Origin: Streptomyces sp. NBC_01408
Lineage (GTDB): Bacteria > Actinomycetota > Actinomycetes > Streptomycetales > Streptomycetaceae
Length of the DNA stretch: 64,000 nt
Reading direction: 5' to 3'
Assembly (NCBI RefSeq): GCF_026340255.1
Contig: NZ_JAPEPJ010000001.1
Location: 2,039,001 to 2,103,000, forward strand
This document shows, in pieces, positions 9,372-17,220 of this stretch; position 1 is the stretch's first letter; every line of letters begins with the position of its first letter. The notes under the pieces were generated by a model that had not been told where the DNA came from, searched no databases, and saw only the letters and a list, made by a program, of their open reading frames with translations. Both the position numbers and the translations under genes were made by a program.

Positions 9372-9875
9372 GTGACATTCGCCCAAGGTTCGAAGAACTC
9401 TTCCCGTCGCGGCGGCCGCTCCTCCACCATGGGCGGCATGCCCCTCAATGACATGCCGTGGTGGCGCTGGCGCAGCAATGTGCGCTCGGCGCTGCACATG
9501 CTCTCCGATCCGGCCTTCCACGAGGACACCTGGCTGGCCGGCACCGAAGGGTACGGGGACGTCACCGACGCCGTGTACCGGCTCGTCGAGGACACCTGGC
9601 TCGACAGCTGGTCCGCCGAGAAGTACGTCGGCACGATCTTCCGCGACTCGCAGGAGGCGGCCCTGGTCGACCTCGCCGTGCTCCGGGTGCTGCGGATCCT
9701 GCACCAGGTCGGGCCCGACGCCCCCGTCTCCGCCTACCTGGAGCACCACGCGTGGCCCGAGGCGGTACGCGCCGCCCGCGAGGCGCACGTACGGCTGGCG
9801 ACGGCCGACGGGGAGGACCCCGACGTCCCGCCGCGGTCGCTGGAACTGCTGAGGATCCTGACCCGCGCGGTGTGA
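9372..9875 (+). CDS. Conserved hypothetical protein upstream of purU
   Basis: A 167-aa protein from a GTG (VTFAQGSKNSSRRGG). It has an arginine/serine-rich start and a mostly helical body (PWWRWRSNVRSALHML, AALVDLAVLRVLRILHQV), with no membrane segment and no family I can name. The purU ATG follows 14 bases after its stop, so the two are probably co-transcribed. The frame stays open to 9273; the start could also be the ATG of MPLNDMPWWRW. Confidence 0.65.
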   Translation: MTFAQGSKNSSRRGGRSSTMGGMPLNDMPWWRWRSNVRSALHMLSDPAFHEDTWLAGTEGYGDVTDAVYRLVEDTWLDSWSAEKYVGTIFRDSQEAALVDLAVLRVLRILHQVGPDAPVSAYLEHHAWPEAVRAAREAHVRLATADGEDPDVPPRSLELLRILTRAV

Positions 9876-9889
9876 AAGGCTATGCGGTC

Positions 9890-10771
9890 ATGAGCGATCC
9901 GCATCCCGAGGCACAGCCTCAGCCCCCGCAGTACGTCCTTACCGTGTCCTGCCCCGACAAGCAGGGCATCGTGCACGCCGTGTCGAGTTACCTCTTCATG
10001 ACCGGCTGCAACATCGTGGACAGCCAGCAGTTCGGAGACCGGGCGACCGGACTCTTCTTCATGCGGGTGCACTTCGAGGCCGAGCCGCCCGTGACGGTGG
10101 AGAAGCTGCGCGCCAGCTTCGCCGCGATCGGCGACTCCTTCAAGATGGACTGGCAGATCCACCGCTCCGACGAGCGCATGCGGATCGTGCTCATGGTGTC
10201 GAAGTTCGGCCACTGCCTGAACGACCTGCTGTTCCGCTCGAGTATCGGGGCCCTGCCGGTCGAGATCGCGGCCGTGGTCTCCAACCACACCGACTTCGCC
10301 GAGCTGGTGGGCTCCTACGACGTCCCGTTCGTGCACATCCCGGTGACGAAGGACACGAAGGCGGCGGCGGAGGCCGAGCTGCTGGAGCTCGTGCGCTCCG
10401 AGAACGTCGAGCTGGTGGTGCTCGCCCGGTACATGCAGGTCCTGTCGGACACCCTCTGCAAGGAACTGAGCGGGCGGATCATCAACATCCACCACTCCTT
10501 CCTGCCGAGCTTCAAGGGTGCGAAGCCGTACCACCAGGCGCACGCGCGCGGTGTGAAGCTGATCGGCGCGACCGCGCACTACGTGACGGCGGACCTCGAC
10601 GAGGGGCCGATCATCGAGCAGGAGGTCGAGCGGGTCGGCCACGAGGTGACCCCGGACCAGCTGGTGGCGATCGGGCGCGACGTGGAATGCCAGGCGCTGG
10701 CGCGGGCCGTGAAGTGGCACAGCGAGCACCGGGTGCTGTTGAACGGGGCGCGGACGGTCGTCTTCGCCTGA
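9890..10771 (+). CDS. purU: Formyltetrahydrofolate deformylase
   Basis: Hydrolyses 10-formyl-tetrahydrofolate to formate and tetrahydrofolate, balancing one-carbon pools and supplying formate for purine synthesis. The 293-aa protein has an N-terminal ACT domain (YVLTVSCPDKQGIVHAVSSY, residues ~13-85) and a C-terminal formyltransferase domain with INIHHSFLPSFKGAKPYHQA and GATAHYVTADLDEGPI, which hold the Asn/His/Asp catalytic set. Length is typical. The start follows GAAAGG. A 109-bp tandem repeat begins just after the stop. Confidence 0.95.
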   Translation: MSDPHPEAQPQPPQYVLTVSCPDKQGIVHAVSSYLFMTGCNIVDSQQFGDRATGLFFMRVHFEAEPPVTVEKLRASFAAIGDSFKMDWQIHRSDERMRIVLMVSKFGHCLNDLLFRSSIGALPVEIAAVVSNHTDFAELVGSYDVPFVHIPVTKDTKAAAEAELLELVRSENVELVVLARYMQVLSDTLCKELSGRIINIHHSFLPSFKGAKPYHQAHARGVKLIGATAHYVTADLDEGPIIEQEVERVGHEVTPDQLVAIGRDVECQALARAVKWHSEHRVLLNGARTVVFA

Positions 10772-10794
10772 TCCCTCCCGGGGGGTTCGCCGGG

Positions 10795-11100
10795 TTTCCT
10801 GCGGGGCCGCTGCCGGGGCGCTGCCCCGGACCCCGCGCCTCAAACGCCGGCGGGGCTGGATTTGGCCCGGCGGGGCGGGATTGGCTGGGTCCGGGTCCCG
10901 TGGTTTCCTGCGGGGCCGTTGCCGGGGCGCTGCCCCGAGCCCCGCGCCTCAAGCGCCGGCGGGGCTGGTTTTGGCCCGGCGGGGCGGGATTGGCTGGGTC
11001 CGGGTCCCGTGGTTTCCTGCGGGGCCGTTGCCGGGGCGCTGCCCCGGGCCCCGCGCCTCAAGCGCCGGCGGGGCTGGATTTGGTCCGGCGGCTGGGTTGG
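10795..11100. repeat. 109-bp tandem repeat containing a dispersed GC hairpin element
   Basis: Nearly three copies, aligned by the marker CGCGCCTC at 10834, 10943 and 11052, exactly 109 bases apart. Each copy holds a GGGGC-NNN-GCCCC hairpin, then CGCGCCTCAA, CGCCGGCGGGGCTGG, and a G-rich spacer. Similar cores are at 13936 and 36330. It fills the gap between the convergent purU and anti-sigma genes; no coding signal is convincing here. Confidence 0.85.
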
Positions 11101-11130
11101 CCGGGCCCGGCCATGATCACTGGACACCCC

Positions 11131-12390
11131 CTAGAGGTGGCTGAGGGAGGCGGCTGCGAAGAGGACGTCGCGGATGGCCTCGCGGTCGCCGTGCTGGCCT
11201 ACGGCCGCCTCCTCCGGGGAGATGTGGCCGGCGGCCAGCTGGCAGAACTCGGCGCCGTCCAGGGCGATCTCCGCCACCGTCCGCTCCGGCGAGGGCTTCG
11301 CCGCCGGGGAGTCCAGGGCGATGTCCCAGCCGCCGCCGCCCGCGCCCTCGATCTCCAGGTGCAGGGTCCGCCCGGGCGCGCCCGCCGCGACCAGGCCGCG
11401 GGCCGGGGCCGCCAGACCCGCGCGGCGGCGCCGGGCCAGCGCGCTCGGCAGGAGCCGGGCCGCCAGGTCGATCATCCCGTGCATGTGGGGGCCGGACGGG
11501 GGCTCGTACGGGTAGTCCACCGCCTCCGCGATGTCCGAGGCGTGGACCCAGCACTCGAAGGCCCGCTCCAGGAACGCGTCCCCGAGCGGTAGCGCGAAGC
11601 TCCCGTAGTCCACCGCGAGCTCCGCCACGCCCCGGCCGGCGAAGGACACCGTACGCACCAGGGTGTGGCCCTGTTCCCGCCACGGGTCGCGGACCTTGCG
11701 CGTGGCCGGGTACGCCGACGCCTCCCAGAAGTGCTCCGTCCGCGCGGCCGGGCCGCCGGGCGGTGCGTCCGGGCCCAGCGGGTCGTCCAGGCCCAGCGCC
11801 GTGGCGATCAGCCCGTCCACCGTCAGCAGGTGCCCGATGACCCCCGCCACCGTGGTCCGCCGCGACTGGCGCCGCTCCTCCTCGAACCACTTCAGCCGCA
11901 CCGGGGTGTGCCACTCCGAGTCCCCGAAGTCCTGGAGGAGCGCGTCGAGCCGCGCGGTCTCGGTGTCGTACGGGTTCGCCCACGCCGGCACCGGGATGCG
12001 GGCCGGCCGCTTGCCCAGGCAGTCCTCCAGCACCCGCGACCGCAGCAGCGGCTTGAGGTCGAGGCTCTCCTCCGGGTGCAGCAGCCCGACCGCGTCGCGC
12101 AGCCGCAGCGCCTCCTCCGCGCAGGGCGCGCACTCGGTGAGGTGGTCCTCCACCGCCTGCGTCTCCTCGGTGGAGCACGCGGCCAGCGCCCACGCGCCGA
12201 GCAGGGACTTCAGTACGGCGTGCGAGGGCGGCGGCGGGGGCGCTGGGGCGGCCTCCTGGTCCGGGTCCGGCAGGAGCCGCGGGGCGTGCCGCGGGTCCAG
12301 GTCGTCGGCGGCCCCGCGCGGGCCCGGTATCCGCGCCTGGCCGCCGGGACGTTCGTATCCGTCGTCGGGCGACTGGGCGGGGCCGTTCAT
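11131..12390 (-). CDS. Anti-sigma factor: ZAS domain fused to maleylpyruvate-isomerase-like domain
   Basis: A 419-aa fusion. Residues ~56-110 carry a zinc-binding anti-sigma motif, HLTECAPC (H-x3-C-x2-C), after LLGAWALAACSTEE. Residues ~150-290 resemble the mycothiol-dependent maleylpyruvate isomerase/DinB helical fold (TVAGVIGHLLTVDGLIATAL, FECWVHASDIAEAVDYP) and the rest its C-terminal domain. Its ATG overlaps the sigma-factor stop as ATGA, so the two are coupled and this protein probably binds that sigma factor. Whether the isomerase-like part senses mycothiol or a ligand is inference. Pro/Ala-rich N-terminus, no membrane segment. Confidence 0.8.
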   Translation of the reverse strand: MNGPAQSPDDGYERPGGQARIPGPRGAADDLDPRHAPRLLPDPDQEAAPAPPPPPSHAVLKSLLGAWALAACSTEETQAVEDHLTECAPCAEEALRLRDAVGLLHPEESLDLKPLLRSRVLEDCLGKRPARIPVPAWANPYDTETARLDALLQDFGDSEWHTPVRLKWFEEERRQSRRTTVAGVIGHLLTVDGLIATALGLDDPLGPDAPPGGPAARTEHFWEASAYPATRKVRDPWREQGHTLVRTVSFAGRGVAELAVDYGSFALPLGDAFLERAFECWVHASDIAEAVDYPYEPPSGPHMHGMIDLAARLLPSALARRRRAGLAAPARGLVAAGAPGRTLHLEIEGAGGGGWDIALDSPAAKPSPERTVAEIALDGAEFCQLAAGHISPEEAAVGQHGDREAIRDVLFAAASLSHL

Positions 12391-12965
12391 CGCGGTGTCC
12401 CAAATTCACGAGGGCCGTATCCGGGCCGGGCGGTGTCCTCCTGCGGGAGGGCGTTGGCGGTCGACAGCAGTTGCAGCCCGAGGCGCAGCCGGCGGCGGGC
12501 CTCGTCCTCGCTGATCTGGAGGTCGGCGGCGGCCTGCCGGTAGTCGCGCCGCTTGAAGTAGGCGAGTTCGAGCGCGGCGCGCAGCGGCGCGGGCATGGAG
12601 GTGACGATGTAGTCCGCGCGGGCGGCGGCGTTGGCGCTGCGCACCTTCTGCTCCAGCTCCTCGCGCGAGCCCCGGCCCAGCTCGGCCTGGCGCAGCCGGG
12701 CCACGGCCTGGCCCTGGGTGATCCGGGCGACCCAGGAGCGCATGGAGCCCTGCTTGGGGTCGTAGGCGTCGGGGTTCTCCCAGATGTAGCCGAAGACCTC
12801 ACGGGTGATCCGGTCGGCGGCCTTCTCGTCTCCCAGCACCCGGTGCGCCAGGCTGTGCACGAGCGAGGCGAAGCGGTCGTACAGCTCCCCGAGCGCGGCG
12901 GCCTCGCCGCGGGCGAGCCGCTGTTGCATGCGGCGGTCCCAGCGCGGTGGTACGTCCTTCGGCAT
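12387..12965 (-). CDS. ECF-type RNA polymerase sigma factor
   Basis: A 192-aa protein with sigma region 2 at about residues 25-90 (LYDRFASLVHSLAHRVLG, ITREVFGYIWENPDAYDP) and a region-4 helix-turn-helix at ~125-170 (MPAPLRAALELAYFKRRDYR, QAAADLQISEDEARRRL). It is followed, with overlapping codons, by its likely anti-sigma partner, the classic arrangement. Target promoters are unknown. MQQRLARG at codon 13 is a less likely alternative start. Confidence 0.9.
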   Translation of the reverse strand: MPKDVPPRWDRRMQQRLARGEAAALGELYDRFASLVHSLAHRVLGDEKAADRITREVFGYIWENPDAYDPKQGSMRSWVARITQGQAVARLRQAELGRGSREELEQKVRSANAAARADYIVTSMPAPLRAALELAYFKRRDYRQAAADLQISEDEARRRLRLGLQLLSTANALPQEDTARPGYGPREFGTPR

Positions 12966-13298
12966 CAGTGCCCCCAGCCGTGTGTCGACTCAACGAATGT
13001 AGTGGGCACATGGTGGATCGCGCCCGTTTTGGGAGAACCTCGTCCACGAAAGGTGTGCTGCGTGCTAAACGGTCGGTCCGAAGGGGCGTCGGCCGCCCGT
13101 GGGGCGTGGCGGGCGTGAACCGTGGTGCGTCCGCCGGTACATGGGTACAGGTGTGCGCGCCCCGCCGCGCTCCCCGTGCGCGGGTTCGATGCGGCCACCT
13201 CCTTGACCGCTTCGCTTAACGCGCAGGCCACGAAGGCCGTACGCTCCTGCCTTGTCTTGAACTGAACCCACTGCACATGTGAAGGCGGAACGCCGAAT
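12966..13298. other. Divergent intergenic region, no gene seen
   Basis: 333 bases between the sigma-factor start and the EF-hand gene. It should hold promoters for both. I see no convincing hairpin or operator; short open frames here lack ribosome sites and codon bias. Confidence 0.5.
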
Positions 13299-13817
13299 AT
13301 GGACAGCGCAGAATACGAGCGCAAGATCGCCGCCCGATTCGCCACCTTCGACCAGGACGGGTCCGGCTATATCGACCGGGAGGACTTCAGCGCGGCCGCG
13401 AAGGCCGTCCTGGCCGAATTCGGCACGGCCGCCCGGTCGGACAGGGGCCAGGCCGTCTTCGCGGGCGCCGAGGCGTTCTGGCAAGGGATGGCCGGCATCG
13501 CCGACGTCGACGGGGACCAGCGGGTGTCCCGCGAGGAGTTCATCACCGGGGCGGCGAAGCGGCTGCGGGACAGCCCGGAGCGGTTCGCGGAGATCGCGCG
13601 GCCGTTCCTGCGGGCGGTGATCGCCGTGGCGGACGAGGAGGGCGCCGGCGCCACGCCGTCGGCGACCGCGCGGGTGCTGCGGGTCCTGGGCACCGCGCCG
13701 GAGCTGGCCGGTCAGGTGGCGGCGGCGCTGGACGCCGATGGCGACGGCCGTATCTCGGAGGAGGAGATCCTGGCGGCCTTCGCGGGCTACTGCGGGGTGG
13801 AGGCGCCGGACGTGTGA
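13299..13817 (+). CDS. EF-hand calcium-binding protein (calerythrin-like)
   Basis: A 172-aa soluble protein with three good EF-hand loops, DQDGSGYIDREDF (residues ~18-30), DVDGDQRVSREEF (~68-80) and DADGDGRISEEEI (~145-157). The third site in order, around ADEEGAGATPSATA, keeps the spacing but lacks acidic ligands, matching the four-hand, one-degenerate pattern of bacterial calerythrins. Probably a cytoplasmic calcium buffer or sensor. A GGGGCCGGGCCCC palindrome follows the stop at 13819. Confidence 0.9.
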   Translation: MDSAEYERKIAARFATFDQDGSGYIDREDFSAAAKAVLAEFGTAARSDRGQAVFAGAEAFWQGMAGIADVDGDQRVSREEFITGAAKRLRDSPERFAEIARPFLRAVIAVADEEGAGATPSATARVLRVLGTAPELAGQVAAALDADGDGRISEEEILAAFAGYCGVEAPDV

Positions 13818-13935
13818 CGGGGCCGGGCCCCGGGGTCTGGGTCCCGGGGTCTGGGTCCCGGGTCACGTGGCTCGCCTGCGGCGTCGCCCGGCGGCCTGGC
13901 GGCCCGGCGGCCCGGCGGTCGTGGTGCGGCGCCGT

Positions 13936-13990
13936 TGCTGGGGCTCTGCCCCAGGCCCCGCGCCTCAATCGCCGGCGGGGCTGGGTTTGG
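13936..13990. repeat. Single copy of the dispersed GC hairpin repeat
   Basis: TGGGGC-TCT-GCCCCA hairpin followed by CGCGCCTCAATCGCCGGCG and GGGCTGG, matching the core found at 10.8-11.1 kb and 36.3 kb. The outer pair of the stem is T-A here but C-G in the other copies, so base pairing is kept although the sequence changed. Confidence 0.8.
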
Positions 13991-14059
13991 CCTTGGGTGT
14001 GGGTCGGTGCCGCTCCGGAGCGTCTCCTCGGCTCGCGCACGCAGCCTGGGCTACGCATG

Positions 14060-14296
14060 CCCGGCCCGGGTTGCGCGCTCGTCCTGCGGGGACCCTCCTG
14101 CGCGTCCCCGCCCCACGCCCCGGCTTCGGAGCCAGACCCCGACGGTCCGGCCCGGGTTGCGCGCTCGTCCTGCGGGGACCCTCCTGCGCGTCCCCGCCCC
14201 ACGCCCCGGCTTCGGAGCCAGACCCCGACGGTCCGGCCCGGGTTGCGCGCTCGTCCTGCGGGGACTCTCCTGTGCGTCCCCGCCCCACGCCCCGGC
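14060..14296. repeat. 86-bp tandem repeat, about 2.7 copies
   Basis: The marker TTGCGCGCTC occurs at 14071, 14157 and 14243, exactly 86 bases apart, with nearly identical sequence between. The unit includes GTCCTGCGGGGACCCTCC and CCGCCCCACGCCCCGGCTT. It ends two bases before the stop codon of the acyl-CoA synthetase gene. Open frames across it are repeats without coding character. Confidence 0.85.
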
Positions 14297-14297
14297 T

Positions 14298-15872
14298 TTA
14301 GGCGTACCGGTCGCGGAGTTGGTACTTCAGGACCTTGCGCAGGGCCTCGTTGCGGGGGAGGGACTCCAGGAGTTCCAGTTGTTCGGGGAGTTTGTGGGTG
14401 GCCAGGCCCTGGGTGCGGAGGTACGCGGTCACCTGGGGCAGGGTCAGGGGGGCGGCTCCCGGGGGTTGTTCGACCACCGCGCAGACGCGTTCGCCGCGGT
14501 CCGCGTCGGGGAGGCCGATGACGGCCGCGTCGGCGACGCCCGGCAGCTGGTGGAGCAGGTCCTCGATCTCCTTCGCCGAGATGTTCTCGCCCTTGCGGAT
14601 GATGACGTCCTTGCTGCGGCCGGTCAGGACGAGGTAGCCGTCGGGGGTCAGGTGGCCCAGGTCGCCGGTGATCAGGTAGCCGTCGGGGTCGAAGACCTCG
14701 GCGGACCGGTCCCCGTTCAGGTAGCCCCGGCAGACGGCCTCGCCGCGCAGCCGGACCTCGCCGTCCGTGTTCGGGGGCAGGGGGGTGCCGTCCGGGGCCG
14801 TGATGCGGATGGACATGCCGGCCGGCGGGCGGCCCTCGGTGGTCGCCAGGTGTTCCGCGGTGTCGTCCGGTGCCCCCATGGTGATCATCGGGACCTCGGT
14901 CATGCCGTAGCCGTGGGTCAGCTGGCAGCCCAGCTCGCGGACGACCGCGTGGTAGATCTCCGGCGGTTTGGGGGCTCCGCCGCCCGCCAGCAGGCGCAGG
15001 GTGGGGATGAGCGGAGTGGCGGGGTCCTTGCGCTGCTCCGCCAGGAACATGGAGTAGAAGGCCGTCGAGCCGCCGGCCACGGTGACGCCGTGGCGGCGGT
15101 AGCCGTCCAGCGCGCCGGGCATCGCGAACTTCTCGAAGAGGACCGCGGGGAAGCCGTAGAGCAGCAGCATCACGGTGTAGTCGGGCCCGGCTATGTGCGC
15201 GAAGGGGAAGGCCATGGAGCCGACGTCGGCCGGGGTGAGGTGCAGGGCGTGGGCGAGGCAGGAGCCGCCGGCGATCAGTGAGCGGTCGGTGTGCAGGACG
15301 CCCTTGGGGTCGGAGGTCGTGCCGGAGGTCCAGTAGATCCACCGGACGTCGGTGCCGCGGGCGGGCGGCGGCGGGAGTACGGCGGGGTCGCCCTCGGGCA
15401 GGTCCTCGTAGGCCTCGAAGACGCCGCGCGCGCCGAGGCGGGCGGCCATCGCGGTGTGGTCGAAGCCGCGCCAGACGCCCGGTACGGCGAAGAACTCGGC
15501 CTTGGACTCGCGGAGCGCGAAGCCGACCTCCCGGTCCCGGTAGAAGGGGATCACGGGGGACTGGACGGCGCCGATGCGGGCGAGGGCGGCCGTGAGCAGC
15601 ACGGTCTCGATGCGGGTGGGGAGCTGCCAGGCGACGACCGTGCCCGGGCGGACGCCCATGCCGTGGAGGCCCGCGGCGACACGTTCGGCGCGGTCGCGCA
15701 GCTGCCCGAAGGTCAGGCGGCGGTCCGTCGGGGGGTTCGTCGAGGGGTCCGTCGCCGCGGGCTCGTCGGCGGCCTCGATGAGGACCGTGGTGTCCGGGGT
15801 CAGTGCGGCCCTGCGGGCGATCAGCTCCCACAGGGTCGCGGACCGGCTCAGTTCTGTCGCGGTGTCCGTCAT
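14298..15872 (-). CDS. AMP-dependent acyl-CoA synthetase (cyclohexanecarboxylate/aryl-CoA ligase type)
   Basis: Activates a carboxylic acid to its CoA thioester through an acyl-adenylate. The 524-aa protein has the P-loop YWTSGTTSDPKGV (~residue 185), YGMTE (~325), the hinge GRSKDVIIRKGENIS (~430) and a C-terminal PRNEALRKVLKY with the lysine that completes adenylation. It diverges from the amidohydrolase/acyl-CoA dehydrogenase operon, and both sides carry the shared palindromic operator, so it likely activates the substrate entering that pathway. Substrate not identifiable. Confidence 0.9.
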   Translation of the reverse strand: MTDTATELSRSATLWELIARRAALTPDTTVLIEAADEPAATDPSTNPPTDRRLTFGQLRDRAERVAAGLHGMGVRPGTVVAWQLPTRIETVLLTAALARIGAVQSPVIPFYRDREVGFALRESKAEFFAVPGVWRGFDHTAMAARLGARGVFEAYEDLPEGDPAVLPPPPARGTDVRWIYWTSGTTSDPKGVLHTDRSLIAGGSCLAHALHLTPADVGSMAFPFAHIAGPDYTVMLLLYGFPAVLFEKFAMPGALDGYRRHGVTVAGGSTAFYSMFLAEQRKDPATPLIPTLRLLAGGGAPKPPEIYHAVVRELGCQLTHGYGMTEVPMITMGAPDDTAEHLATTEGRPPAGMSIRITAPDGTPLPPNTDGEVRLRGEAVCRGYLNGDRSAEVFDPDGYLITGDLGHLTPDGYLVLTGRSKDVIIRKGENISAKEIEDLLHQLPGVADAAVIGLPDADRGERVCAVVEQPPGAAPLTLPQVTAYLRTQGLATHKLPEQLELLESLPRNEALRKVLKYQLRDRYA

Positions 15873-15897
15873 CCCGGAGCTCCCCTTGGCCGATTTG

Positions 15898-15912
15898 CTG
15901 ACGGATAGTCAG
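15898..15912. promoter_or_regulatory. Operator site 1, CTGACGGATAGTCAG
   Basis: Perfect CTGAC-N5-GTCAG palindrome, 26 bases upstream of the acyl-CoA synthetase start. Identical to the site at 57363. Confidence 0.8.
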
Positions 15913-15975
15913 ATCAAGCGGAGAGCGTAGGGCGCCGACGCTTGCCGGTCCAGAGGTGGCGGGGCTAGCTTGTTT

Positions 15976-15990
15976 CTGACGATCCATCAG
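15976..15990. promoter_or_regulatory. Operator site 2, CTGACGATCCATCAG
   Basis: CTGAC-N5-ATCAG, one mismatch in the right half, 15 bases before the amidohydrolase ATG and just before its GGGGAG ribosome site. Repressor here would block the three-gene operon. Confidence 0.75.
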
Positions 15991-16005
15991 ATTGGGGAGA
16001 CGGTC

Positions 16006-17220
16006 ATGGAACTGGAATTGCCTCGGATCATCAGCGTCGACGACCACGTGATCGAGCCCGCCCACCTCTTCGACGTCTGGCTGCCCGCCAAGTACCGCGA
16101 CCGCGGCCCCAAGGCACTCACCGCGGGCATCGGCGAGCTGGAGTACACCGGCGGCAAGTACGTGATCTCCATGGACCCCGACGGCCCGCCGACCGACTGG
16201 TGGATCTACGAGGACCTGAAGTTCCCGTACAAGCGCAACATCGCCGCCGTCGGCTTCGACCGCGACGACATGACCCTGGAGGGGATCACGAGGGAGGAGA
16301 TGCGGCGGGGGTGCTGGGATCCCAAGGCGCGGCTGGCCGACATGGACCTCAACCACGTCGAAGCGTCCCTGTGCTTCCCGACCTTCCCGCGGTTCTGCGG
16401 GCAGACCTTCGCAGAGGCCCACGACAAGGAGGTCGCCCTGGCCTGCGTGCGCGCCTACAACGACTGGATGGTCGAGGAGTGGTGCGGCGACAGCGGCGGC
16501 CGGCTGATCCCGCTGTGCATCATCCCGCTGTGGGACATCGACCTGGCGGTGGCGGAGATCCGGCGCAACGCCGCCCGCGGGGTGCGTGCCGTGACCTTCT
16601 CCGAGATCCCGACCTACCTGGGCCTGCCGTCGATCCACTCCGGGTACTGGGACCCCTTCTTCGCCGTCTGCCAGGAGACCGGCACGGTCGTCAACATGCA
16701 CATCGGGTCCAGCTCCCAGATGCCCGCCGCCTCCCCCGACGCGCCGCCCGCCGTACAGGCCTCGCTCAGCTTCAACAACGCCATGGCCTCGATGATGGAC
16801 TTCTTGTTCAGCGGGGTGCTGGTGAAGTTCCCGACGCTCAAACTGGCGTACAGCGAGGGCCAGATGGGCTGGATCCCGTACGCCCTGGAGCGCGCCGACG
16901 ACGTCTGGCAGGAGCACCGCGCCTGGGGCGGGGTCCGCGACCTGATCCCCGAGCCGCCGTCCACGTACTACTACCGGCAGATGTTCTGCTGCTTCTTCCG
17001 CGACAAGCACGGGATCGCCTCGCTGGACGTGGTCGGCCGCGACAACGCCACCTTCGAGACCGACTACCCGCACGTGGACTCGACCTTCCCGCACACCAAG
17101 GAGGTCGCCCTCGACCACGTCAAGGGCCTCGACGACGAGACGGTCTACAAACTCATGCGCGGCAACGCCATCCGCATGCTCGGCCTGGACCTCGACCGGG
17201 ACCGGGTCAAGGGCCGCTGA
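16006..17220 (+). CDS. Amidohydrolase-family metal-dependent hydrolase/decarboxylase
   Basis: A 404-aa TIM-barrel protein of the amidohydrolase-2 family (relatives include ACMSD-type decarboxylases and mycobacterial proteins in lipid and steroid clusters). Visible are the N-terminal VDDHVIEP in place of the usual DxHxH, a central VVNMHIGSSS histidine, and ETDYPHVDSTFPHTKE with the late metal-site Asp. Start is the ATG after GGGGAG; an in-frame ATG further upstream lies inside the operator region. Its stop overlaps the acyl-CoA dehydrogenase start by one base. Reaction unknown; hydration/hydrolysis or C-C cleavage of a pathway intermediate is inferred. Confidence 0.8.
   Translation: MELELPRIISVDDHVIEPAHLFDVWLPAKYRDRGPKALTAGIGELEYTGGKYVISMDPDGPPTDWWIYEDLKFPYKRNIAAVGFDRDDMTLEGITREEMRRGCWDPKARLADMDLNHVEASLCFPTFPRFCGQTFAEAHDKEVALACVRAYNDWMVEEWCGDSGGRLIPLCIIPLWDIDLAVAEIRRNAARGVRAVTFSEIPTYLGLPSIHSGYWDPFFAVCQETGTVVNMHIGSSSQMPAASPDAPPAVQASLSFNNAMASMMDFLFSGVLVKFPTLKLAYSEGQMGWIPYALERADDVWQEHRAWGGVRDLIPEPPSTYYYRQMFCCFFRDKHGIASLDVVGRDNATFETDYPHVDSTFPHTKEVALDHVKGLDDETVYKLMRGNAIRMLGLDLDRDRVKGR

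Noticed and set aside
13543..17118. 1191-codon minus-strand open frame
   Set aside because: Runs through repeats and the wrong frame of the acyl-CoA synthetase and amidohydrolase genes.
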